Below, piece by piece: positions 1 through 6,753 of a stretch of 8,632 bases of DNA. The stretch spans positions 1 through 8,632 of the forward strand of contig JAKCEJ010000107.1 of NCBI GenBank assembly GCA_021838065.1, given 5' to 3'. How positions within the stretch are numbered: position 1 is the stretch's first letter; each line of letters opens with the position of its first letter. The notes beneath the pieces were generated by a model. The model had not been told where the DNA came from, searched no databases, and saw only the letters and a program-made list of their open reading frames with translations. The stretch comes from Pseudomonadota bacterium. GTDB taxonomy: Bacteria > Pseudomonadota > Gammaproteobacteria > Steroidobacterales > Steroidobacteraceae. A program made the position numbers and the translations under genes.

Positions 1-102
1 AGCGAAGGCACGGAGCGGCGCAGCTTCATGGAAGTGGGCGGCGGCATCCCCGAGACCGACGAGACGAGCGTGAGTGAGGAGTCCGAGAGCCCGGCCGGCT
101 GA
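1..102 (+). CDS. C-terminal end of an unidentified protein (partial)
   Basis: Frame 1 is open from the first base to a TGA at 100-102 and encodes 33 residues, so the 5' end lies outside the window. The tail is acidic and serine-rich (PETDETSVSEESESPAG) and looks disordered. Codon third positions are almost all G or C, as in the other genes here, and a perfect intrinsic terminator starts 25 nt after the stop; together these argue that it is a real gene end. I do not recognise the family, and too little remains to suggest a function. It converges with the minus-strand lipoprotein gene that ends at 186. Confidence 0.6.
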   Translation, partial: SEGTERRSFMEVGGGIPETDETSVSEESESPAG

Positions 103-127
103 CGGCGTACGGGACCTTGAAGGATAC

Positions 128-170
128 GGGCCGGCGCAGGCGTGAGCCTGCGCCGGCCCGTTGGTTTTTT
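128..170 (+). terminator. Intrinsic (rho-independent) terminator
   Basis: A perfect 14-bp GC-rich stem (arms 128-141 and 146-159) closes a four-base GTGA loop. It is followed on the plus strand by GTTGG and six T residues at 165-170. This is the classic arrangement, and it sits just after the stop codon at 102, so it terminates that gene. In the minus direction the hairpin lies about 27 nt past the lipoprotein stop but has no good T tract after it, so any effect on that gene would be weaker. Confidence 0.9.
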
Positions 171-185
171 GGCCCCCGGTGAGCG

Positions 186-2597
186 CTACGGGCTGGTGGA
201 CAGGGTGTACGCCGTGACGCTGTGGCCGGCCGGAACCACAAGTAAGCCGTCGCCTGCGGCGAGGCCGGTGAACGGCATGACAGTGAAGGGGCCCGGTCCG
301 ACGGGGATTGGCGCGCCAAGATTCTGCTGCCAGACGAGCGCACCGGTTGCCGCGTTCAGCGCATAGAGGTTACCGCTCGATGAGCCGATGAACACGTATT
401 GGTTCACTACGAGCGGCGCGCTGTCCAGTTGACCATCGCCGCCAAAACTCCAGAGGACGCTGCCTGAGGACGTGCTGATCGCCCGAAGTGTCCCCCCCTG
501 GAGGAAGTAGGCGGTGTCGGAACTGAAGGCCGGCAATACGTCAGCGGTATACGTCCCCTCGCTTACGCCCGTCTCGGCATTGAGTTCGGTACCGCTACCC
601 CCGGGCGTGAAGTCCGGGATGTAAAGCGCTCCGCCGGTCGCGACGGGTGTCGCACCGCCACCACCGCTACATCCGGAGCTCTGCGCCCAGATCGATTCCC
701 CGGTCGCAGGGCGGAAGTCATAGACGTGGCAGGGGTAGCTCACATAGACACCGTCGGCAGTCACGGCCGCGGAGCCGCCGTCACCCCCGTTGACAGACTC
801 GGTCCAGTTCACGGCGCCGGTCGCCTCGTCGACGGCGTAGAGTGTTCCGGAGGATCCGCCGGCGCCGGCGATGAACACCGCCCCGTCCGCGGCAGTCGGC
901 GCGGAGTCGAAAGAGCTATTATTGATCAACAGCGTGCTCCACTTCAGGGTGCCGGTGGTCGCATCATATGCAAGCATCTTTTGCGGTCCGGATGACGGTG
1001 CGCTCAGAACAAATACAGTACCGTTGTCATACGCCGCGTTAATGACGCCGCTGATGCTGATCGGGCCCCATGCGCTCGCGCCGGTCGTCTGGTCCAACGC
1101 GATCAGCTGGCTGCTTTCATTCACACCGGTGTAGGGGTCCACCGTGACGAACACCTTGCCGTCTGCGATCAGGGCGTAGCTCGGGCTTCCGCCGACGTTC
1201 ACCGTCCAGGTGCTGCTGCTCGGCAGGATGAGAGAGTTGAACTCAACGGCACCGGTATGCTCGGGGTTTTCCTGGACCGCCACGGCATCCTTCGACGGTG
1301 GATCGATTGTGACCTGGCTCGAGTTCGAAGTGATTCCCGCGGAGGCATTCAGCACCGCGACGGTCGCCGACCCGCTACTTGCGATGTCGCTCGCCGAAAT
1401 CTGGGCTAGAAGCTCCTCCGGAGAAACGTACGTAGTGGGTCGCGCGCCGCCGTTCCATTGCGCGACGGCGTCCGTGTCGAACCCGTAACCCAGGATGGTA
1501 AGAGTGAACGAGACGCCACCTGCCTCGACCGCGCTCGGCGAGACCGATCCAAGCGTGAGGCCGGCCGGCGGCTGGACCGTGAAATCGATGGGCGGTGACC
1601 CGCTGCTGTCGTTCGCCGAGGCGACGACCGTGACCGGCGTCGCTCCAGGTACCCCGAGGTCCGTACCGGGAACGCGCGCCGTGAGTTCAGTGGAGCTCAC
1701 GAACGTGCTCGCCAGCGGCACGCCATTCCATTCAACTATCGAATTCGTCGTGAAATTCGTGCCAGCCACCGTCAGCGTCACTTCCGAGGTGCCCAGCGGT
1801 GCCGAGGCCGGACTGATCGACGTCAGCGTCGGTCCTGAAACGGTGAAATCGAAGGCGCTCGAATCGGGAACGCCGGAGGACCCCGAGGAGACCGTGATGC
1901 CAACGACGCCCGGCGCGGTGATGTCGGCGGCCGTGACCTGCGCCGTCAGATCCGTCGACGATACGAACGTCGTCGCCAACGGAGTGCCGTTCCATTGCAC
2001 TACGGATTGCGAGGTGAACCGGCTGCCGGAGAGCTGCAGCGTGAACGCGGGGCCGCTGGCGACCGCTGCTGCCGGCTGAACGGCGGTGATCGTGGGACCG
2101 GCCTGGGTAATGCTGTAGGTAACAGGAATCACCTCCGGGCTCCCCGAAACCTCGTGCGCGCACTTCTGGTCATAGCACGTCGATACCTTTACGGTGTCGT
2201 CATATGTGCCGACCCCCAGCTGGCTGGGAGGCAGAAAATTGATGGTCAGCGTGTACGCTGACGCGCTTACGGTCTGACTGACCGAGTTGATGCCGTTTAG
2301 GGAGTAGCTCACCGACGTGTACGTCTGCGGCGCCGCGGAAACGGTGTTGATGTCGACCTGCAGAGTTGCGGTAGGCTCGGAAGTCTGACTTGTGGTGCTC
2401 GACAGCGAGACGCTGCTGGGGCTGACGGACAGCGATGCGCCGGAATAACTGCCGCTTGACGCCGCGCCCGAGCCGCCGCCACAGCTGGCGAGGATGAGGC
2501 ACAGCAGCGCCGGCGGCCCGAAACGGGACCTCAAGATGTATGACCCCGCACGGTAGGTCCTCCGTACGCCGCGCGCCCGGCCCCGCCGATGAAGCAT
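186..2597 (-). CDS. Lipoprotein with three IPT/TIG domains and a PQQ-like beta-propeller
   Basis: This encodes 803 residues. The N-terminus has a long basic region and then a hydrophobic stretch ending in a lipobox (Leu36-Ala37-Ser38-Cys39), so Cys39 is the predicted lipidated residue and the protein should be anchored at a membrane facing the periplasm or outside. A Gly/Ser linker follows. Residues 55-165 look like an Ig-like domain with a possible disulfide (Cys141, Cys146). Three IPT/TIG repeats follow at about 167-254, 256-342 and 345-432. The propeller (about 435-800) has recurrent blade ends of the form LYALNAATGALVW, at about 498-511, 541-554, 586-599, 625-638, 669-677, 704-717 and 744-757, which fits seven blades. 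The ATG at 2597 is preceded by AAGGGGG with 5 nt spacing. A TTG at codon 22 would give a more usual 18-residue signal peptide but lacks a well-placed ribosome binding site. No catalytic motif is seen. Extracellular binding or a scaffold role is inference, and true PQQ binding is doubtful. Base composition looks less GC-rich than in the neighbours. Confidence 0.9.
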   Translation of the reverse strand: MLHRRGRARGVRRTYRAGSYILRSRFGPPALLCLILASCGGGSGAASSGSYSGASLSVSPSSVSLSSTTSQTSEPTATLQVDINTVSAAPQTYTSVSYSLNGINSVSQTVSASAYTLTINFLPPSQLGVGTYDDTVKVSTCYDQKCAHEVSGSPEVIPVTYSITQAGPTITAVQPAAAVASGPAFTLQLSGSRFTSQSVVQWNGTPLATTFVSSTDLTAQVTAADITAPGVVGITVSSGSSGVPDSSAFDFTVSGPTLTSISPASAPLGTSEVTLTVAGTNFTTNSIVEWNGVPLASTFVSSTELTARVPGTDLGVPGATPVTVVASANDSSGSPPIDFTVQPPAGLTLGSVSPSAVEAGGVSFTLTILGYGFDTDAVAQWNGGARPTTYVSPEELLAQISASDIASSGSATVAVLNASAGITSNSSQVTIDPPSKDAVAVQENPEHTGAVEFNSLILPSSSTWTVNVGGSPSYALIADGKVFVTVDPYTGVNESSQLIALDQTTGASAWGPISISGVINAAYDNGTVFVLSAPSSGPQKMLAYDATTGTLKWSTLLINNSSFDSAPTAADGAVFIAGAGGSSGTLYAVDEATGAVNWTESVNGGDGGSAAVTADGVYVSYPCHVYDFRPATGESIWAQSSGCSGGGGATPVATGGALYIPDFTPGGSGTELNAETGVSEGTYTADVLPAFSSDTAYFLQGGTLRAISTSSGSVLWSFGGDGQLDSAPLVVNQYVFIGSSSGNLYALNAATGALVWQQNLGAPIPVGPGPFTVMPFTGLAAGDGLLVVPAGHSVTAYTLSTSP

Positions 2598-2651
2598 GCC
2601 GCCCCCTTAATTTCTGTTGTTCTTCGCGTCCGCCGCGGCGGCCGAATCGCA

Positions 2652-2680
2652 ATGTTAACGTCCGCCTCGCGCGCTGCCAA
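2652..2680 (-). promoter_or_regulatory. Sigma-70-type promoter of the lipoprotein gene
   Basis: On the minus strand, TTGGCA (2680-2675, five of six matches to the -35 consensus) is separated by exactly 17 bp from TAACAT (2657-2652, four of six matches to the -10 consensus). The predicted start of transcription is near 2645, giving a leader of about 48 nt before the ATG at 2597. It lies beyond the stop of the upstream minus-strand gene (2761), so the lipoprotein gene can be an independent unit. A 12-bp GC palindrome (2630-2641) falls just after the predicted start. Confidence 0.6.
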
Positions 2681-2760
2681 CGCGAAGCCCAAAATCGGTG
2701 AATACCGCCGTCGCTGTGTCCCGGGGTGCCCGCCCGGTCCGCACGACTCGTGCGGGATCG

Positions 2761-3312
2761 TTACGCGCCGGGTGCGGAATGCCCGCCCGTTGCCGCGCGT
2801 GGAGTCCGTGCGCGGCGAACGCGCCGCACACTCACTCCGGTGAGCGTCCAGAGTCCCTGAAAGATCAGCCACAGGGTTACCGCGAACACCCCGGCGAACA
2901 AGAGCGCCTGTGCCGAGAGTCCGAACGTGGGCGCCCAGGCCGAGAGCGTCGCCCGCAGCAGATCGGGGTCCGGGTGCAGCGCTACGTACAACGCCTGGTG
3001 ATAGAGATTGCCGTGCAGCGCCGCCAGCTCATTCTGCAGATGCTGCACCGTGAGGGTCAGGTGACGGATCACCGCGCCCTCCGCGTGAATCGGCGCGACC
3101 GGGCTGGCGAGGTGATATTGGATCAGGCTGTGCAGGCTGCCGCCGAAGAACTGGTCCGCGATCTTCTGCCACGGCGCCAGATCGAGGCGCGCCTGGTCGA
3201 GCCGCCCGCCGAGCCGCTGGCGGTACTGGGCGAGGAAGCCCGGCACCAGGCCGCCCGTCACCACGGCGCAGATGAGCAGGATCCGATCGATCAAACCGCG
3301 CACGATGAACAT
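2761..3312 (-). CDS. DUF2937 family membrane protein
   Basis: This encodes 183 residues. I chose the ATG at 3312 because GGAG lies 6 nt upstream and the family begins with a membrane helix right there. A GTG at 3354 and an ATG at 3336 are in frame but lack a good ribosome binding site. One helix spans about residues 8-27 (ending GGLVPGF), a second about 131-157. Between them is a soluble, partly helical segment with the pattern I associate with DUF2937: the VPGF..QY.QRL element at 23-34, FGGSL at 56-60, and a leucine-rich helix ending LAALHGNLYHQAL at about 97-108. About 22 basic, probably disordered residues follow the last helix. The family is known from proteobacteria and has no established function. 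It lies 103 nt downstream of the GST gene on the same strand with no clear promoter of its own, so co-transcription is likely. Confidence 0.75.
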   Translation of the reverse strand: MFIVRGLIDRILLICAVVTGGLVPGFLAQYRQRLGGRLDQARLDLAPWQKIADQFFGGSLHSLIQYHLASPVAPIHAEGAVIRHLTLTVQHLQNELAALHGNLYHQALYVALHPDPDLLRATLSAWAPTFGLSAQALLFAGVFAVTLWLIFQGLWTLTGVSVRRVRRARTPRAATGGHSAPGA

Positions 3313-3415
3313 CTTCGGCTCCACTGTCTGCGCCATCGGGGTGCGGGTCCGCACGCCGCGGCCCTATTACGAGGCGAGCGACCCGGATCTGCGGCCCCGA
3401 TGAGACGCACCATGC

Positions 3416-4048
3416 TCAGCGCGCCGCCGCTCGAAGCTCCCGCAGCAATTCGCCGATGCGGCGGGGCGCGGCGGGCCGCGCATACATGCGCTCGAGGTAG
3501 ACGCGCAGCTGCGGGCAGTGCTCGAGTAAATCGTAGGTCTGCCCCCAATCGAGCGTATACGCGACGATGATGTCGGCGGCGCTCATCGCGTCTCCGGCCA
3601 CGAATTCGCGGCCGCTCATGTGCCGCTCGAGCACCGCGGCCATCGCCCTGAACTCGCGCTGCGCGAGCGTGACGTCGGCGGGGAGGCGCTCCTCGGGCGG
3701 GTAAAGGTTCGTGTGGCGCGCGATTCGCCACAGCGGTTGCTCGAGCTCGGTGACGGCGAAGAGCATCCAGCGATAGGCGTCGGCGCGCTCGCGCAGATCG
3801 ACGGGCAACAGGCCGCGCTCGGGATGCTTCTCGGCCAGATAAAGCACAATCGCCACCGACTCGGTGAGCACCCAGCCCTCGTCGACCAGCACCGGGATCT
3901 TCCCCGCCGGATTGATCGCGCGGAATTCCGCGCCGCGATGCTCGCCGGCCGGCAGGTTGACCGGAACGGCTTCGAAGTCGATGCCGAGCTCCTGCAGCAT
4001 CCAGCGTGCCCGGATCGAGCGCGTCGGACCGAGCTCATAGAGTTTCAT
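3416..4048 (-). CDS. Glutathione S-transferase family protein
   Basis: This encodes 210 residues, the usual length for a bacterial cytosolic GST. The ATG at 4048 has GGAGG 5 nt upstream and begins exactly at the first strand of the thioredoxin fold (MKLYELG); the open frame continues upstream to 4276, but that part has no GST character. In the N-terminal domain, Thr9 and Ser11 (in PTRSIRARW) occupy the region of the GSH-activating residue, Ile51-Pro52 is the family cis-proline (NPAGKIPVLVD), and Glu63-Ser64 is the gamma-glutamyl binding pair. The all-helical C-terminal domain runs from about 87 and contains the N-capping motif Ser156-Ala-Ala-Asp159. The family conjugates or reduces electrophiles with glutathione in the cytoplasm, or acts as a peroxidase or isomerase. 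The substrate cannot be read from sequence. It is first in a likely two-gene unit with the DUF2937 gene. Confidence 0.92.
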   Translation of the reverse strand: MKLYELGPTRSIRARWMLQELGIDFEAVPVNLPAGEHRGAEFRAINPAGKIPVLVDEGWVLTESVAIVLYLAEKHPERGLLPVDLRERADAYRWMLFAVTELEQPLWRIARHTNLYPPEERLPADVTLAQREFRAMAAVLERHMSGREFVAGDAMSAADIIVAYTLDWGQTYDLLEHCPQLRVYLERMYARPAAPRRIGELLRELRAAAR

Positions 4049-4100
4049 GATCGCCTCCACCTTCGATGGTGCGTTCCCCTCGATGATGGGTCGGGATCTG

Positions 4101-4129
4101 CGCCCGGCACGCGGCGGGCGTGCCGGGCG
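4101..4129 (-). other. Hairpin in the GST leader
   Basis: A perfect 12-bp inverted repeat (arms 4101-4112 and 4118-4129, CGCCCGGCACGC and its complement) closes a five-base loop. It starts 52 nt upstream of the GST start codon and lies inside the predicted leader RNA. No T run follows it on either strand, so it is not a standard terminator. It could be an RNA stability or translation-control element, or a DNA operator. Confidence 0.5.
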
Positions 4130-4210
4130 GACGCCGCCCTGTCCTCGGAGCGCGAGAGGACGTGCGCGACCCCGTCGGCTGTGAGCGATTTGCGCAGCGT
4201 CCGGGAAACA

Positions 4211-4219
4211 CATATAACA
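4211..4219 (-). promoter_or_regulatory. Extended -10 promoter candidate for the GST unit
   Basis: The minus strand reads TGTTATATG, that is TGn followed by TATATG (four of six matches to the -10 consensus), with no good -35 at 17 bp. The predicted start near 4204 gives a leader of about 155 nt containing the 4101-4129 hairpin. A 12-bp perfect palindrome, CGTCCGCGGACG (4226-4237), sits where a -35 element would be and could be an operator. Evidence is by inspection only. Confidence 0.35.
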
Positions 4220-4457
4220 TGACATCGTCCGCGGACGCCTCGCAGTGAGTCCGGCGGCTTTCGACAATCCCTCCAACCGGTGCGTCGGTTCGCAAACATG
4301 CAGAGACTTGGGGTGATCATCATGGCTCCTACCGTCGGGACGTTAAGCGCGTGGAGCGACGGCAATGCCGGCGGCGCAGTGGGTCGGAAAGACTGTAAAG
4401 CGCCACGAGCTCTGTCGCGAGGAAGCGCGGACCGGCGAGAAGGTCCGTTGCGGACCG

Positions 4458-4500
4458 GATCCTGCGGTGCACCGTCAGGAAGACGGTGCGTCGCAGGATC
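4458..4500 (-). terminator. Long hairpin at the end of the yciI-like gene, possible terminator
   Basis: Arms 4458-4476 and 4482-4500 pair over 19 positions around a five-base loop: 9 bp, two G-T wobble positions (4467/4491 and 4468/4490), then 8 bp. The hairpin begins inside the stop codon of the minus-strand yciI-like gene (4499-4501). A second small hairpin (4442-4456) follows 1 nt later and is itself followed on the minus strand by TTCTC rather than a solid T run. The position suggests 3'-end formation or RNA protection. The missing T tract and the wobble asymmetry (pairs in plus-strand RNA, A-C mismatches in minus-strand RNA) leave the role open. Confidence 0.4.
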
Positions 4501-4762
4501 AGGTTGGACTCCAATTCACCTCCCACGCCCACACTGCGAGCTCCGCAGCGCCCGAGCTGCCGAGCGGGTCGGTCGCCGCGATCGCTTCGGCTTCCGCGAT
4601 CGACTCCGCGCGCAGCACATAGGCGCTGCCGGACTGGTCGATGAATGGGCCGTGCGCCGCGAGCAGGCCGCGTTCGCGCAGATCCTCGAGAAACGCGCGG
4701 TGTCCCGGGAGGATGTCCGGATCGAAATCCGGAGTCCGCAGTGCCAGGATCAGAAAGTGCAT
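4499..4762 (-). CDS. YciI-like protein
   Basis: This encodes 87 residues. The ATG at 4762 has AGGGAG 8 nt upstream. The fold pattern fits YciI (YCII domain, a ferredoxin-like alpha/beta barrel of about 90-100 residues): a first strand MHFLILALRT, helix 1 with LPGHRAFLEDLRERG (18-32), the turn AAHGPF (35-40), strand SGSAYVLRAES (44-54), helix AEAEAIAATDPL (57-67), and a last strand ending VWAWEVNW. His21 and Asp65 (in the usual DP motif) are the residues most often conserved in the family and are the candidate catalytic pair. Members include ring-processing enzymes and proteins of unknown role, so no reaction is assigned. It follows the flavin oxidase stop by 29 nt and is almost certainly in its operon. 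It has no signal peptide, so it should stay in the cytoplasm. Confidence 0.82.
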   Translation of the reverse strand: MHFLILALRTPDFDPDILPGHRAFLEDLRERGLLAAHGPFIDQSGSAYVLRAESIAEAEAIAATDPLGSSGAAELAVWAWEVNWSPT

Positions 4763-4791
4763 CAGCGCTGCTCCCTGTGGGTTCGTGGCGT

Positions 4792-6615
4792 TCAACCGAG
4801 ACGCTTGGGGGAGAATCCGTCCGCGCTCCAGTATTCGCTGCCCACACCGTGATGAACGAAAAAGAGACCCGCCGGGTCGTACTTCATCTTGATCGCCAAC
4901 AACCGCGGATAATGCGCGCCCCAGAATGCGTGTTGCCAGTCCGCCTGGAAGTAATCGCTTTCGGAGACGTACGAGCCGCCGCCGGGTACGATGCGGCGCA
5001 GGATGCCGATTGAGCGGGAAATGGCTGACGCTTCGCGGCGCGCGACCGGCAGGTCCGGGTTGGCGCCCGGCAGACCCGGAAACGCGCTGGGTCCGCCGGC
5101 GCCGAGAATTGCGAGCGCGAAGGCATCGAGCACCGCCGGGTTCATGGCGGTGTCGCGTGCCGCCTCGACAGCCTCGCGCGGTGCCCCGGCGAGCCCTTTG
5201 TTGAAGTGCAGCGTGACGTCCCACTGGCGGCTGGCATCGAACAACGCGTTGGCGAGCCGCTCCCGTTGCGGCTCATCGAGCAGGGCGCGTGGCAGCCACA
5301 GCGACGCATAACCGTGCAGGAATTCTCCCGCCTGTGCGCCGTCGCCCGTCCACCACGCGTGGTAGGTCGGCGCGCCGGGGCGCGGATCGGGTGTCATGGT
5401 GCCCGGCATCTCGCGCTCCCAGAACCGCGCGTCCCACCAGTGCCGCGCGGGCATGGCGCCGAGCAGGGTCGGGCCCGGCAGAGATGCCTGCAGCTGAAGA
5501 TCCTTGGGCGCTGCGCGGACCCAGGCGAAGAACGGCTGCCAGAGGGCTTCCATCCGTGCTCGCGTGAGACCGTTTGACACCAGCGAGAGCGTCAGCTTGT
5601 GGTCGCGGTGGAAAGTGACCGTCTCGCCCCAGTGCGGATTGACCAGATTCTCCCGGCAGAACAGCGTGAAACGATCGATCACGCGCCGGAACGCGCTATC
5701 GGAATGCGCCTGGATGGTCGCAAACACTGCACCGAACTGATCGGGCAGCTCGCGCACCCGCAGCCACACCCGGGTCACCACGCCGAAGGTGCCGCCGCCG
5801 CCGCCCTTCAGCGCCCAGAACAGGTCCGCATCGCGGTGTGCGCTGACTCTGCGGATGCGCCCGTCCGCCGTGACGACTTCCGCCTGCAAGAGCGCCGCGG
5901 CGCAGGTGCCGAAGTGCTTGGAGAAACTGCCGAACCCTCCGCTCTGCACCAGCCCCGCAACGCCGACGGTGGCGCAGCCGCCGCCCTGCACATAGCGGCC
6001 CGCGACGGTCGTGACGGCGTGATAGGCATCCATCCATACGGCTCCCGCCCCGATGCTGACCGCAGGCTGGGGACGCCCGCTGGCGCGCCCCACGGGCACG
6101 AACGATTCCTCGATCGTGATGTGGTCCATGTCGCGCGTCCAGATGAGCAGCGAGTCGGGGGCGTCCGATGTGCCTTGATAGCTGTGGCCGGCGCCCTTGA
6201 TGACGGGCAGCAGCCGGTGATGGCGGGCGAACTCGACGGCCGCGGCCACATCGGCGGCGTCGCGCGCACGCACCGCATAGGCGCTCGGCCTCGAGATCCA
6301 GGCGCCGGCGTAGCCGGACAGCTGGGTGAGTCCGGGCTCATCGCGCAGGTAATACGGATCGTGCAGGTACTTGATCGCGTACTGGCAGGCGCTGTCCGTG
6401 GCGCCGCGGCCGCAGCCGGAAAACGGCGAATGCACCTGGATCAGCCGGCCGCCGAGGCGACCGTTGAGCGCCGCCCATTGGGCCGGGGAGGGCCACAGTG
6501 GATCGTGCGGCCGGACGCGGCGGCGCATGCGGATCCCGGAGCGGGACGGCGCAGCGGGCAGCACGCCCGCGAACGGTAGGGCCGCAAGACTGCTGAGGAC
6601 GGCTCTTCGCTTCAC
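4792..6615 (-). CDS. Tat-exported FAD-linked oxidase, berberine-bridge-enzyme type
   Basis: From the GTG at 6615 this encodes 607 residues. That start has a GGGGGGAG element 8 nt upstream and yields MKRRAVLSS plus a hydrophobic stretch ending about residue 21, a compact twin-arginine signal. An in-frame ATG at 6720 (642 residues) would add a 35-residue basic, proline/alanine-rich leader and is the main alternative. The FAD-binding PCMH/VAO domain covers about 106-259. It holds His144 (in GAGHSY) and Cys214 (in GGGCATVG), matching the two flavin attachment residues of bicovalent enzymes. The C-terminal BBE segment is at about 548-594 (YVSESDYF, then KYDPAGLFFVHHGVG). Cys68 and Cys77 may form a disulfide. 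Enzymes of this family oxidise alcohols, sugars or phenolics using oxygen. The substrate is not evident here. Export after cofactor loading, which Tat allows, fits. It leads a unit with the yciI-like gene and is divergent from the NRAMP gene. No minus-strand promoter is convincing. Confidence 0.88.
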   Translation of the reverse strand: MKRRAVLSSLAALPFAGVLPAAPSRSGIRMRRRVRPHDPLWPSPAQWAALNGRLGGRLIQVHSPFSGCGRGATDSACQYAIKYLHDPYYLRDEPGLTQLSGYAGAWISRPSAYAVRARDAADVAAAVEFARHHRLLPVIKGAGHSYQGTSDAPDSLLIWTRDMDHITIEESFVPVGRASGRPQPAVSIGAGAVWMDAYHAVTTVAGRYVQGGGCATVGVAGLVQSGGFGSFSKHFGTCAAALLQAEVVTADGRIRRVSAHRDADLFWALKGGGGGTFGVVTRVWLRVRELPDQFGAVFATIQAHSDSAFRRVIDRFTLFCRENLVNPHWGETVTFHRDHKLTLSLVSNGLTRARMEALWQPFFAWVRAAPKDLQLQASLPGPTLLGAMPARHWWDARFWEREMPGTMTPDPRPGAPTYHAWWTGDGAQAGEFLHGYASLWLPRALLDEPQRERLANALFDASRQWDVTLHFNKGLAGAPREAVEAARDTAMNPAVLDAFALAILGAGGPSAFPGLPGANPDLPVARREASAISRSIGILRRIVPGGGSYVSESDYFQADWQHAFWGAHYPRLLAIKMKYDPAGLFFVHHGVGSEYWSADGFSPKRLG

Positions 6616-6719
6616 GCTCCGATCTCCCCCCGACGCGAACGCCGACACTTTAACAGGCTTGGCCTCCCGCACAGAGGCGCCCCCGGCGTGCGCGGGCTCT
6701 GGGTTTCGGATTCCCGTCA

Positions 6720-6748
6720 TTGCCTTACCCCGGGGCCGCTGATATTCT
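6720..6748 (+). promoter_or_regulatory. Sigma-70-type promoter candidate for the NRAMP-like gene
   Basis: On the plus strand, TTGCCT (6720-6725) and TATTCT (6743-6748) each match four of six consensus bases and are exactly 17 bp apart. Transcription would start near 6755, inside the Fur-box-like palindrome, leaving a leader of about 120 nt before the ATG at 6876. The surrounding 6741-6779 is the most AT-rich run in this part of the window. Confidence 0.5.
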
Positions 6749-6753
6749 TTATG

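Larger units (their letters stand above)
4049..4498. other. 450-nt gene-poor stretch between the GST and yciI-like genes
   Basis: No open frame here has family features, a ribosome binding site and a plausible start together. The stretch holds the GST ribosome binding site, the 4101-4129 hairpin, an extended -10 promoter candidate (4211-4219) with a neighbouring palindrome (4226-4237), a small perfect hairpin (ggtccg-ttg-cggacc, 4442-4456) and most of the large hairpin at 4458-4500. GCGGACCGG occurs twice (4427-4435 and 4450-4458). I see nothing convincing between about 4240 and 4425. Confidence 0.55.

Noticed and set aside
1495..2079. Plus-strand open frame of 194 codons opposite the IPT repeats
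   Set aside because: Its internal repetition only mirrors the IPT/TIG repeats encoded on the other strand.
2739..2755. Seven-bp hairpin (ccgcacg-act-cgtgcgg) just after the DUF2937 stop, as a terminator
   Set aside because: It is short and has no T run on the minus strand; such stems are common by chance at this GC content.
2698..3570. Plus-strand open frame of 290 codons antisense to the DUF2937 and GST region
   Set aside because: It spans two good minus-strand genes and the gap between them, its product is low-complexity Arg/Ala/Gln, and it has no ribosome binding site.
4049..4276. In-frame upstream extension of the GST gene (76 more codons)
   Set aside because: The added residues are Arg/Pro-rich with no family similarity and include the leader hairpin; the ATG at 4048 has an excellent ribosome binding site and starts at the conserved first strand.
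4280..4622. Possible small plus-strand genes in the 4280-4622 region
   Set aside because: Frames are short, run into the antisense of the yciI-like gene, and lack ribosome binding sites or recognisable products.
4763..5224. In-frame upstream extension of the yciI-like gene inside the flavin oxidase gene
   Set aside because: It is another frame of the oxidase coding sequence with no YciI similarity; the ATG at 4762 matches the family start.
5599..6579. Long plus-strand open frame (326 codons) antisense to the flavin oxidase
   Set aside because: It has no recognisable domain, is rich in Arg, Ala and Gln as expected for a reverse-complement frame in GC-rich DNA, and lies entirely across a gene with clear family motifs.
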